Below are positions 22,700 to 30,085 of a stretch of 64,000 nucleotides of DNA, in pieces (within the stretch, counting starts at the first letter, position 1; every line of letters begins with the position of its first letter). The translations under genes and the position numbers were made by a program. The notes beneath the pieces are model-generated. The model saw nothing but the letters and a program-made list of their open reading frames with translations, was not told the DNA's origin and ran no database searches. The stretch covers positions 11,876 through 75,875 of the forward strand of contig DBZJ01000009.1 of the NCBI GenBank assembly GCA_002311635.1, in the 5' to 3' direction. The DNA comes from Syntrophaceae bacterium UBA1163. Lineage in GTDB: Bacteria > Desulfobacterota > BSN033 > UBA1163.

Positions 22700-22860
22700 T
22701 GAGAGGATTCAAGGGAGCAAGTGAAGTGATTAAGAATGGTAAGGAATTAATGGCCTGGCAGAAAGTGTATCAACAAAAGACGTGTGACCCCGTAAACCCT
22801 CGCCTGCTTGCAGGCGAGCCCGAGACTTTTGCGGGGACTTCTTAGGAGAAGGACTTAAGA
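22700..22860 (+). other. spacer with remnant-like sequence and hairpin
   Basis: One frame reads KELMAWQKVYQ (22741-22773), reminiscent of the start of four-helix-bundle/23S rRNA intervening-sequence proteins (x-D-L-x-V-W-Q-K), but it breaks off at once, so at most a fragment remains. CGCCTGC-TT-GCAGGCG (22800-22815) is a perfect hairpin. AGGAGAAGGA before 22861 serves the next gene. Confidence 0.3.
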
Positions 22861-24414
22861 GTGGAAAGTCGAATCTTAATCGTGGATGACGAAAAAGAGA
22901 TCAGGGGTTTTCTCAGCAAGGCCCTCACCCGTCTTGGAGGGTTTCAGGTGGAACTTGCGGAGTCGGGAGAAGATGCGCTTCAAAAAATGGAGAAAGACCC
23001 TTTTGACCTGGTTTTGACGGATCTGAAAATGCCAAAGATGGACGGACTCCAATTGATCTCAGAGATCGCCAAATCAAAACCGGAAACCCTCACGATGATG
23101 ATGACGGGTCATGGAACCATTGACTCCGCATTGACGGCGATGAAACGGGGAGCGAGTGATTATCTCATGAAGCCCCTCAACCTCGATGAGCTGATCGTCC
23201 GCATCCGAAAGGTCTTGGAGGAGAAACAACGCTTTGTCAGGCTGAGGGACTTCGCCGATCAATTGGAAAAGGCCAACCAGGAGTTGAGAAGGATTGACGG
23301 CATGAAGTCCGAGTTTGTCTCGGTCGCTTCTCATGAGTTAAGGACCCCGCTCGCTGCCATTAAGAATGCAGTCCAATTGGTCCTGAAGGGGACTGCCGGG
23401 AAGATTAATGAAAATCAAGAGAAGTTTCTTTCCATGGCGGAGAGAAATATCAATCGCCTGACCAATATCCTCAACGATCTTCTAAACCTCTCGAGGATTG
23501 AGTCTGGAAAGATTGAAATGAAGTTTGAGAATATTGGATTGAAAGAGATTGTCGAACTGACCGCATCCTCCCTCAAGCCCCACGCCGACGGGAAATCGAT
23601 AAAAATTGACGTGGAAATCAATGAAGCCCTCCCGACGATCTATGCAGATCCGGAAAAAATAGAACAGATTCTCACGAACCTTATCGGCAACGCAATTAAA
23701 TTCACGCCGGAGGGAGGAAGAATTCTCATTGCTGCCCAACCCCTCGCCCACGACGGAAAGGATAGTTATGGCGACAGGGTCGCTGTCTCCGTGAAAGACA
23801 CAGGGATTGGGATTCCGTCCGAACATTTCGATGCTATCTTCGAAAAATTCCACCAGGTAGAAAGCTCGCTTCAACGGTCGGTGAGCGGAACAGGATTGGG
23901 CCTGGCGATCACAAAAGGGTTGGTGGAAGCTCATCAAGGAAAAATCTGGGTGGAAAGCGAATTGGGGAAAGGAAGCACATTTACATTCACCTTACCCATC
24001 TCGGAAGGCGAGAGAAGGGACCCTTATTTCCGTCTCATCCTGGATAAGGAGTTTCAGCGGGCCCTGGAAAATGATGCTCCTCTCACCCTCTTTCTGATCG
24101 AGGTCCTGGATGAACAGGGAGAGGTCAAAGAGACATTATTAAACCAATTGGAAGAGAGGGTTAAGCAGTGTCTTTGTCGGAAGGCAGATATCTTATTGAG
24201 GCGGGAGAAAGAGAAAATATTGGCCGCTTTATGCGAGGCAGACCTCAAAGGGGCTCAGATCATCCGGCAGCGGATTGAGGAAGGAATTCAAAAGACCCCT
24301 GTTGGAGGTCAGGAAGCCGCTGCCGTCATCAAAGTGGGGACGGCCACTTACCCTGAAGAGGCCGTTTCAAAGGCCGAACTCTTCAGGCTCGCAAAACAAA
24401 GATTGGGAGGTTGA
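22861..24414 (+). CDS. response regulator-histidine kinase hybrid with degenerate GGDEF-like C-terminus
   Basis: 517 residues from a GTG start with AGGAGAAGGA upstream. REC at 1-120 ([11 protein letters not shown]; phospho-Asp in [14 protein letters not shown] in YLMKPLN), HisKA at about 140-205 ([17 protein letters not shown]), HATPase at about 250-375 ([33 protein letters not shown]). The last 140 residues ([13 protein letters not shown]..., [34 protein letters not shown]) follow the order of a GGDEF domain, but the GGDEF signature is replaced by RREKEK, so it cannot be an active cyclase. It may pass phosphate to the lone receiver downstream. Confidence 0.85.
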   Translation: MESRILIVDDEKEIRGFLSKALTRLGGFQVELAESGEDALQKMEKDPFDLVLTDLKMPKMDGLQLISEIAKSKPETLTMMMTGHGTIDSALTAMKRGASDYLMKPLNLDELIVRIRKVLEEKQRFVRLRDFADQLEKANQELRRIDGMKSEFVSVASHELRTPLAAIKNAVQLVLKGTAGKINENQEKFLSMAERNINRLTNILNDLLNLSRIESGKIEMKFENIGLKEIVELTASSLKPHADGKSIKIDVEINEALPTIYADPEKIEQILTNLIGNAIKFTPEGGRILIAAQPLAHDGKDSYGDRVAVSVKDTGIGIPSEHFDAIFEKFHQVESSLQRSVSGTGLGLAITKGLVEAHQGKIWVESELGKGSTFTFTLPISEGERRDPYFRLILDKEFQRALENDAPLTLFLIEVLDEQGEVKETLLNQLEERVKQCLCRKADILLRREKEKILAALCEADLKGAQIIRQRIEEGIQKTPVGGQEAAAVIKVGTATYPEEAVSKAELFRLAKQRLGG

Positions 24415-24417
24415 AAG

Positions 24418-24789
24418 ATGAATCCAAAAAAAATTTTGATTGTCGATGACGAAGTCGACCTGGTGGAAACCGTCCGTTTCCCCTTGGAGATCGAGGGATA
24501 TCATGTCCTGGTTGCTTACAACGGCGAAGATGCCTTGAGTCAGGCTCGCAAAGAAAGCCCGGACCTGATCCTCCTGGACCTCATGCTTCCAAAATTGGAT
24601 GGGTATAAGGTATGCCGACTATTGAAATTTGACGAAAGATATAAGCACATCCCCATCCTCATGTTGACCGCCAAGACTCAGGAAAAGGATAAAGTCATCG
24701 GAATGGAGACAGGGGCGAACGAGTATATCACCAAACCCTTTGATATGGACTATTTGTTGAAGAAGGTGAAGGAGTATTTGAGTAAATGA
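24418..24789 (+). CDS. single-domain response regulator (CheY-like receiver)
   Basis: 123 residues, one REC domain: KILIVDDEVDLVE, phospho-acceptor Asp in LILLDLMLPKLDG, the Thr in MLTAKTQ and the conserved K in YITKPFD. There is no output domain, so it signals through protein contacts. It starts three bases after the upstream kinase stop, so the two are co-translated. Its position just before mshG suggests that this system controls pilus work, but this is inference. Confidence 0.9.
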   Translation: MNPKKILIVDDEVDLVETVRFPLEIEGYHVLVAYNGEDALSQARKESPDLILLDLMLPKLDGYKVCRLLKFDERYKHIPILMLTAKTQEKDKVIGMETGANEYITKPFDMDYLLKKVKEYLSK

Positions 24790-24861
24790 AGTTCAAAGTT
24801 CAGAGTTCGGAGATTTGGGTCAATGGCCCCGAACTCCGAACTACTTACTCCGAACTTTAGT
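24790..24861. terminator. hairpin of repeated words between the regulator and mshG
   Basis: AAGTTCAAAGTTCAGAGTTCGGAG on the left and CTCCGAACTACTTACTCCGAACTTT on the right are near-complementary. Each arm is itself a degenerate tandem of TTCGGAG/GTTCAGA words. It may weaken read-through from the two-component genes into the pilus operon. Confidence 0.5.
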
Positions 24862-24871
24862 TGGTGAGAAC

Positions 24872-26089
24872 ATGCCGACTTTTAAGTATCGTGTGAGGGA
24901 CAGATTAGGGAAGGCCATGACCGGGACGATCGAGGCTCAGACCGTCGAGGTGGCAGGGAATCACCTTTACCAGAGGGGATACTTCCCCATCGCCATTGAA
25001 AAGGAGTCGGCTTCGGCCTCCCTCGATTTGTCGGACTTCTGGAAACGATTCAACAAAGTGAAGCCGGAGGAAATAATCGTCTTCAGTCAGCAGCTTTCCA
25101 CTTTATATAAAGCAGGATTACCCTTGCTTACAGGGTTAAAAGGTCTGAGAGACCAGACATTGAATCAACGGTTTAAAAAAGTACTGGAAGAAATCGATCT
25201 CCAGGTGGAAGGAGGAAATACACTTTTTGGGGCTATGTCCAAGCACCCGGATGTCTTTTCTGCGGTTTATCTCAATATGATCCGGGCCGGTGAAGCTTCA
25301 GGAAGGCTGGGCGAATCGCTCGACCGTTACGCTGCCCTTGCCGATCGAGAATTGAGGAGTCGCCAAAAAGTAAACGAGGCAACCCGTTATCCTAAGATTG
25401 TCGTCGTTTCAGTAATCATCGCATTTGTCGTCTTGCTCTCTTTTGTCATCCCGCGGTTTGCCCAGGTTTTTTCCCAATTTAACACACCCCTGCCCTTGCC
25501 CACCCGGATAATGATCGGGGTTAATAACCTGTTTCATGATTTTTGGTATCTTATTTTACCCGTATTTGTGTTCATACCGATCCTGCTGAGACGCTATATT
25601 CATACGGAGAAAGGAAAGATCTTCTGGGATAGCCTCAAGACAAGAATTCCTGGAATCGGCCATCTCTTCGTCATCTCTGCCCTCTCACGGTTTGCTCATA
25701 CCTTTGTCATGCTAAACAAGAGTGGTATTCCTATCCTTCAGACTCTCGAAGTCTCTTCCACTACCATCAACAACGTTGTTATTTCTCAATCGATTCGAGA
25801 AATCAGCCAACAGGTAAGAGAAGGAGGAAGCCTGGCGGATTCGATGAGCAAGAGTGGAAGGTTTACCCCTCTCGTTATCCAGATGGTAGGGGTGGGGGAG
25901 ACGACAGGAACATTGGATGAGATGCTGGTGAGAATAACGGAATACTATGATATCGAGCTGGAAAACGCGATCAAAAAGATGACTACTTACATTGAACCTG
26001 CTTTGACGTTGTTTATGGGTGTTGTGGTTTTGCTTCTGGCACTGGCCGTGTTCTTGCCATGGTGGAATATGGCCAAACTATTCAGATAA
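24872..26089 (+). CDS. mshG: MshG/PilC/GspF-type inner-membrane platform protein
   Basis: 405 residues from the ATG at 24872 (MPTFKYRVRDRLGKAMTG); the longer frame from 24815 runs through the hairpin. Two T2SF domains (about 70-190 and 275-400) contain the family segments FSQQLSTLYKAGLPLLTGL and FAHTFVMLNKSGIPILQTLE, with three hydrophobic helices (around 170-195, 220-240, 375-400). PilC-class proteins form the membrane platform that couples ATPase motion to pilin assembly. Association with the MSHA-type genes downstream gives the MshG name. Confidence 0.88.
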   Translation: MPTFKYRVRDRLGKAMTGTIEAQTVEVAGNHLYQRGYFPIAIEKESASASLDLSDFWKRFNKVKPEEIIVFSQQLSTLYKAGLPLLTGLKGLRDQTLNQRFKKVLEEIDLQVEGGNTLFGAMSKHPDVFSAVYLNMIRAGEASGRLGESLDRYAALADRELRSRQKVNEATRYPKIVVVSVIIAFVVLLSFVIPRFAQVFSQFNTPLPLPTRIMIGVNNLFHDFWYLILPVFVFIPILLRRYIHTEKGKIFWDSLKTRIPGIGHLFVISALSRFAHTFVMLNKSGIPILQTLEVSSTTINNVVISQSIREISQQVREGGSLADSMSKSGRFTPLVIQMVGVGETTGTLDEMLVRITEYYDIELENAIKKMTTYIEPALTLFMGVVVLLLALAVFLPWWNMAKLFR

Positions 26090-26102
26090 GGTCCGAGGAA
26101 AG

Positions 26103-27191
26103 ATGTTTAAGAAGATGCAAATTAATCCTGCAACAGTAACCACAGCGAAGATCGTCATTCCCGCCCCGATTTTCACCGGGATAAACTCCAACGGGAATCC
26201 AGACGTCGTCCCTGCGAAAGCAGGGAACCAGTTTTCAAATACTGGATTCCCCCGTGTCAAACACGGGGCAGGCTTAATCAAACCGGGAATAACAGAACGG
26301 CTAGGTCTTATATTGCCGTACATAAAAAATGATTTGGCAGCAGTGGCCTTCGATTTGCGCCGGATTTTATTGCCTCTGACCATTTGGTCATGCCATGCGT
26401 GGGTGGCCCCTACGTTCAGGTTGTACCATGGTTTGGCAGCCGCACTTCACCCACAGGATGAGGCGCTAAAACCAAAATTCTTGAACGCAAATCCGAGATC
26501 CCAACCCAAGTTCGGGATGACAAAAAGAGAAGAAACGGACAGTCATGTCATGCTGAACCCTGAAGGTGTCATGCCGAACTCTGAATGTGTTATGCCGAAC
26601 GCCCAAAGTGTCATGCCGAACGCCCAAAGTGTCATGCCGAACTTGTTTCGGCATCTCTCCAGGGCAGGCTTGTTTCAGCATTTGGTTCATTCTTTTCCCG
26701 CTGTCAGCAGACGCAGTATTAATAAACCTTCGGACCCTCGACCCCTTGAACCCGTGAACTCTTCGGGGTTCACCGTAATCGAACTCATCGTGGTCATAGT
26801 CATCATCGGAATTTTGGCTGCTACTGTGCTGCCCAGGATCAATTTTGGCTCCGTCTCCTCTCAAACCTCCGTGGCCGGAGCAGCGAATATGGTCCGCTCC
26901 GACATCCGATATACCCAAGAATGCGCGATGGCCAGTCGGGTTTCTAAAGCTATCAGCTTCACGTCGGGCCAATCTTCATATACCTTCCCGGCGACCAACC
27001 CTTCTACCAGCAGTCTTGATCCTACGGGACGACTTCAAGGAGCAGCGATTGGCACTACAGTCCAATTTACTTTTAATTCTCTTGGGGAACCAAGTACATC
27101 CTCCGTAGGGGTTTGGACAGTGAGTGTCTCTGACGGGGTAACGACAATACCAATTACTATAACCCAATATACAGGAGAGGTGGCTTATTGA
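26103..27191 (+). CDS. MSHA-type pseudopilin with repeat-filled N-terminal region (true start uncertain)
   Basis: The prepilin core is clear: SSGFTVIELIVVIVIIGILAA, cut after Gly and methylated on Phe in this family. From the ATG at 26103 (GAGGAAAG upstream) the frame stays open for about 217 codons of repeat-derived sequence before that motif, far beyond any normal leader. A GTG at 26754 (26754-27191, 146 residues, leader VNSSG) is the better functional start, but it lacks a good ribosome site. So either repeats were inserted between the original start (MFKKMQ) and the cleavage site, or a new start is used. The mature domain resembles GspH/FimT minor pilins. Confidence 0.7.
   Translation: MFKKMQINPATVTTAKIVIPAPIFTGINSNGNPDVVPAKAGNQFSNTGFPRVKHGAGLIKPGITERLGLILPYIKNDLAAVAFDLRRILLPLTIWSCHAWVAPTFRLYHGLAAALHPQDEALKPKFLNANPRSQPKFGMTKREETDSHVMLNPEGVMPNSECVMPNAQSVMPNAQSVMPNLFRHLSRAGLFQHLVHSFPAVSRRSINKPSDPRPLEPVNSSGFTVIELIVVIVIIGILAATVLPRINFGSVSSQTSVAGAANMVRSDIRYTQECAMASRVSKAISFTSGQSSYTFPATNPSTSSLDPTGRLQGAAIGTTVQFTFNSLGEPSTSSVGVWTVSVSDGVTTIPITITQYTGEVAY
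26140..26750. repeat. cluster of short palindromic and tandem repeats in front of a prepilin
   Basis: 26153-26280 contains TTCCCGCCCCGATTTTCACCGGG, CCCTGCGAAAGCAGGG and CCCGTGTCAAACACGGGG-type palindromes. 26545-26645 contains at least four near-identical units of the form GTCATGCCGAACGCCCAAA/TGTTATGCCGAACTCTGAA. 26727-26752 repeats CGGACCCTCGACCCCTTGAA words found again at 34918 and 59870. The whole block is open in the prepilin frame. Confidence 0.7.
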
Positions 27192-27254
27192 TTGCGGATA
27201 TCGGAATGCGGATTTCAAAATAAAAATCAGTTTGTTTGATGCAAACAGGTAAGG

Positions 27255-27740
27255 ATGGTTATGAAAAAGAAAGATCTAAATGAGAGAACAAGAAGCTTCA
27301 TCCACTGTTTGTCGTACTGCGGACACGGAACACGGACACGGTCACGTTATTTTATGAATAGAAGGGGCTTCACACTTATTGAAATTATCGTCTTGATCGT
27401 GATGGCGGGTATCCTCATCTCCGCTATTGTCGTCCCTTTTACAACCGGCATTCGAACAAGTAATAAGCCTGAAATGGTAGCGACAGCCATGTACCTTGCG
27501 CACCAGAAGATGGAAGAATTGATGAAATTTAATTATTGCCAGGCACCCGATTTAACTCCTGGTACATATACACTGCCGGCGCCACCTATTGCTGGCTACA
27601 CGTGGCAATGGGTGATTTCCTATGTGACCAATACTTTCGCTGCCTCAGGGTCGGATGTCGGTTATAAAATGATTCAGGTCACTGTAAAAGACCCACAAGG
27701 CAGTACTTATAATGTCTATTCGGTTATTACAAGATTTTAA
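27255..27740 (+). CDS. MSHA-type pseudopilin (MshD-like)
   Basis: 161 residues. The prepilin motif MNRRGFTLIEIIVLIVMAGIL starts at residue 34. Before it the frame codes MVMKKKDLNERTRS and then CGHGTRTRSRY, encoded by ACACGGAACACGGACACGG repeat words at 27318-27345. Translation may therefore start at ATG 27355, giving a normal short leader (MNRRG), or at 27255/27261 with a long one. The mature part is a small globular pilin domain. It is one of four consecutive minor pilins. Confidence 0.8.
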   Translation: MVMKKKDLNERTRSFIHCLSYCGHGTRTRSRYFMNRRGFTLIEIIVLIVMAGILISAIVVPFTTGIRTSNKPEMVATAMYLAHQKMEELMKFNYCQAPDLTPGTYTLPAPPIAGYTWQWVISYVTNTFAASGSDVGYKMIQVTVKDPQGSTYNVYSVITRF

Positions 27741-27764
27741 TAACGAGGGAAGAAACGCCAAGGC

Positions 27765-28352
27765 ATGACTAATTATCCCGAAATCCAAAATCCAAAATCC
27801 CCCTCACCCTCTCCCTCCCCCTCCAGGGGGGAGGGTTGGGGAGGCGATAGGGGTTTCACCCTAATAGAAATCATCGTTGTGATTGTCATTTTGTCTATTG
27901 TCTCGGTCATCACTATTAAGTTCTTGGTTGATAGTTTGAGAGTCTATACGATGACAGTCAATCAAAAGAGTCTTTTCGACGAAGGGAAATTAGCATTGGA
28001 ACAGATGTGCAGAGGTATCCGGGATGCAAATAGCATTACAGGAGTTACTGCCACTTCGATAACTTTTGTGAGAGACAATGCAACAGCTAACGATGCTGTA
28101 GGAGAAACAATTAGTTATCAACTCAACGCAGGTGTAGTCCAAAAAGTGAAAGCCGGCAACGGCTACGCAATGGCCAGAAACGCTACTACATTTGCCGTGA
28201 CGAATGCTACAAATGAGATCCTTCTACAATTAACACTTCAATTGGCAAGCGGAGAGAATGTAACCCTGCAGACAAAGATTTATCCCAAAAACCTTGCAAA
28301 AAGTCTAACTTATAAGAGCTTCTACTCAAACTGGATGGAGGCATACCAGTAG
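27765..28352 (+). CDS. MSHA-type pseudopilin (MshO-like) with repeat-encoded leader
   Basis: 195 residues. DRGFTLIEIIVVIVILSIV gives the cleavage site at about residue 30. The preceding leader is PKSPSPSPSPSRGEGWGG, encoded by a CCCTCACCCTCTCCC / GGGGGGAGGGTTGGGG palindrome at 27797-27845. Unlike its neighbours there is no in-frame ATG or GTG between the repeat and the motif, so the repeat is almost certainly translated if the gene works. The mature domain is strand-rich (TSITFVRDN, LTLQLASGENVTLQT). It abuts the next gene: TAG followed directly by GTG. Confidence 0.85.
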   Translation: MTNYPEIQNPKSPSPSPSPSRGEGWGGDRGFTLIEIIVVIVILSIVSVITIKFLVDSLRVYTMTVNQKSLFDEGKLALEQMCRGIRDANSITGVTATSITFVRDNATANDAVGETISYQLNAGVVQKVKAGNGYAMARNATTFAVTNATNEILLQLTLQLASGENVTLQTKIYPKNLAKSLTYKSFYSNWMEAYQ

Positions 28353-30059
28353 GTGAAAAAGCTAAATTTAACCAACTTTCTATTTGGGGGCTACCATCCA
28401 AAATCGATGAAAATTGAAAATCCCCCTTCATCCCCCTTTGTTAAAGGGGGAATAACTACCCCTCCCTTTAGCAAAGGGAGGTTGGGAGGGATTTTCTTTC
28501 TAACAAATATCAAAGGAATCTCGGTGATCTTTCTGGTGATTGCCATGCTGCTGATGGTGACGATCGGATACGTTTTCTCTTATTTGATCCCCACAAAACA
28601 GAAATCCGTGGTCTTCCCTATCCAGTCCACCCAGGCTTTCTTCATCGCTCAATCCGGAGTCGAATTCGCTGTTCGCTATGCCAAGGATCAAAGTTGGACA
28701 ACAAAGGCACAACTCGCCGGATTGACCGGTATGACAAGGACTTTTGGAGCAGGAAGCTTTACTTTGACTTATACTAACACCGCTCCCAATCTTGATACCC
28801 TGACTTCTGTTGGATATGTCCCCGCCGGCACTGAAAGAAGGAGGATTGTTGTCTCCAATTTAACCAGTTTCTTGAACTACTTCGCCTACCATAAGACAAT
28901 TACGGTACAGGCGGGGCAGGTAAGTGCTGGCCCCCTTACTAATTTTCCCATGCTTGTAAGTGTCACAGACCCTAATCTCGCAACCGTCGCAAGCGGCGGA
29001 CATGTCGCGAGCTATAATGCCGGTACCAACGATCCTTGGGACATTATCTTCGAAGGTCTGGACGACACCACTTGTGGGGGGGCCGGGACCTCACCCTGTA
29101 AGTTAAACCACGAAATTGAAGCCTATGCTCCAGCGACGGGGACACTTGTTGCATGGGTCAGGGTTCCTTCTATTAATAACGGCACAGTCATTTACATGTA
29201 TTATGGAAATGGCTGTATGACAGCTTCCACGCAGAGTGCGACAGGGGTCTGGGATGCTACCTACAAGGGGGTTTGGCATCTCAGTCAGAGTCCTACTGGC
29301 ACAGCTCCCCAGATGAAAGATTCCACGTCGAACGGATACAATGGGACGGCGAATGGAGGGTTTGTCGCCGGCGACCAACAAACAGCCAAGATCGATGGAG
29401 GTCTTGACTTCGAAAGCGCACATAACGACTATGTACAGATAGCAGCGGCGGCCCTCGGCACCACTTCTGTAACTGTTTCTGCCTGGATTAAAGTCACGAG
29501 CTTCACCGAATATACATTCGGCGGTACCACTAACCCAAGCTTAGGTGCGGTTGTTTTCAGCACAAGGGACCTGGACGCGAACGTTTCCCCGACGCTTCTG
29601 GTATCAGCGGCAAGTAATGGTGGTGGATTTGGGGGCCCAACCTCCCTTGTGTTCTGTGACGACACTGCCAACGTTGCAGTAGGAGCAAAGGGCGCCACGA
29701 CAATCGCAACTGGTACGTGGTACTACGCTGTCGGTACGTTCAGCTATAACGCCGGCACTGCGACATATTTAGGCAACTGGAATGTGTACCGGAACGGCGT
29801 GCAGGACAACGCCGCGGCAAATAACTTCGATTACGCGGGCACGGCCACCGTCCCCTTCAGTGGCGCATCGTGGATACTCGGAAATGACCCTCAGTGGACG
29901 ACGGCGAACACAGATAGTAACGTCATTCTCGACGAAGTTCGTGTATCAAACATCGCGCGTTCCGCCGGCTGGATCTTGACCGAATACAACAACCAGAGCA
30001 CCCCCGGTAACCTGGGCGCCCCCGGTTTTTATGGCGTAGGGGCCGAGCAAAATAATTGA
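28353..30059 (+). CDS. pilin-adhesin fusion: MshP-like N-terminus with DUF2341 and LamG-like domains
   Basis: 568 residues from a GTG that touches the previous stop. A repeat-encoded stretch (PPSSPFVKGGITTPPFSKGRLGGI, about residues 24-47; palindromes at 28421-28495) is followed by a hydrophobic pilin-like helix (GISVIFLVIAMLLMVTIGYVF). Then comes a PilX/MshP-like region, a DUF2341 domain (about 170-290: PMLVSVTDPNLAT, DPWDIIFEGLDD, WVRVP...VIYMYYGN) and a concanavalin-like LamG domain (about 300-565: GVWHLSQ, GLDFESAHNDYVQI, TVSAWIKV, DEVRVSNIARS). The protein would put a carbohydrate-binding-type domain at the pilus tip. In known MSHA loci the MshP pilin and MshQ adhesin are separate; here they look fused. 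Confidence 0.8.
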   Translation: MKKLNLTNFLFGGYHPKSMKIENPPSSPFVKGGITTPPFSKGRLGGIFFLTNIKGISVIFLVIAMLLMVTIGYVFSYLIPTKQKSVVFPIQSTQAFFIAQSGVEFAVRYAKDQSWTTKAQLAGLTGMTRTFGAGSFTLTYTNTAPNLDTLTSVGYVPAGTERRRIVVSNLTSFLNYFAYHKTITVQAGQVSAGPLTNFPMLVSVTDPNLATVASGGHVASYNAGTNDPWDIIFEGLDDTTCGGAGTSPCKLNHEIEAYAPATGTLVAWVRVPSINNGTVIYMYYGNGCMTASTQSATGVWDATYKGVWHLSQSPTGTAPQMKDSTSNGYNGTANGGFVAGDQQTAKIDGGLDFESAHNDYVQIAAAALGTTSVTVSAWIKVTSFTEYTFGGTTNPSLGAVVFSTRDLDANVSPTLLVSAASNGGGFGGPTSLVFCDDTANVAVGAKGATTIATGTWYYAVGTFSYNAGTATYLGNWNVYRNGVQDNAAANNFDYAGTATVPFSGASWILGNDPQWTTANTDSNVILDEVRVSNIARSAGWILTEYNNQSTPGNLGAPGFYGVGAEQNN

Positions 30060-30085
30060 GGAGGAGGCTCCTTAAGGAGTTATAT

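Noticed and set aside
26019-26102. Upstream start of the prepilin frame inside mshG
   Set aside because: This part is in another frame of the mshG coding sequence; the plausible start signals are at 26103 or 26754.
26466-26972. 168-codon minus-strand open frame
   Set aside because: Made of tandem repeat units (RHDTLGV) and the antisense of a prepilin; no independent evidence for translation.
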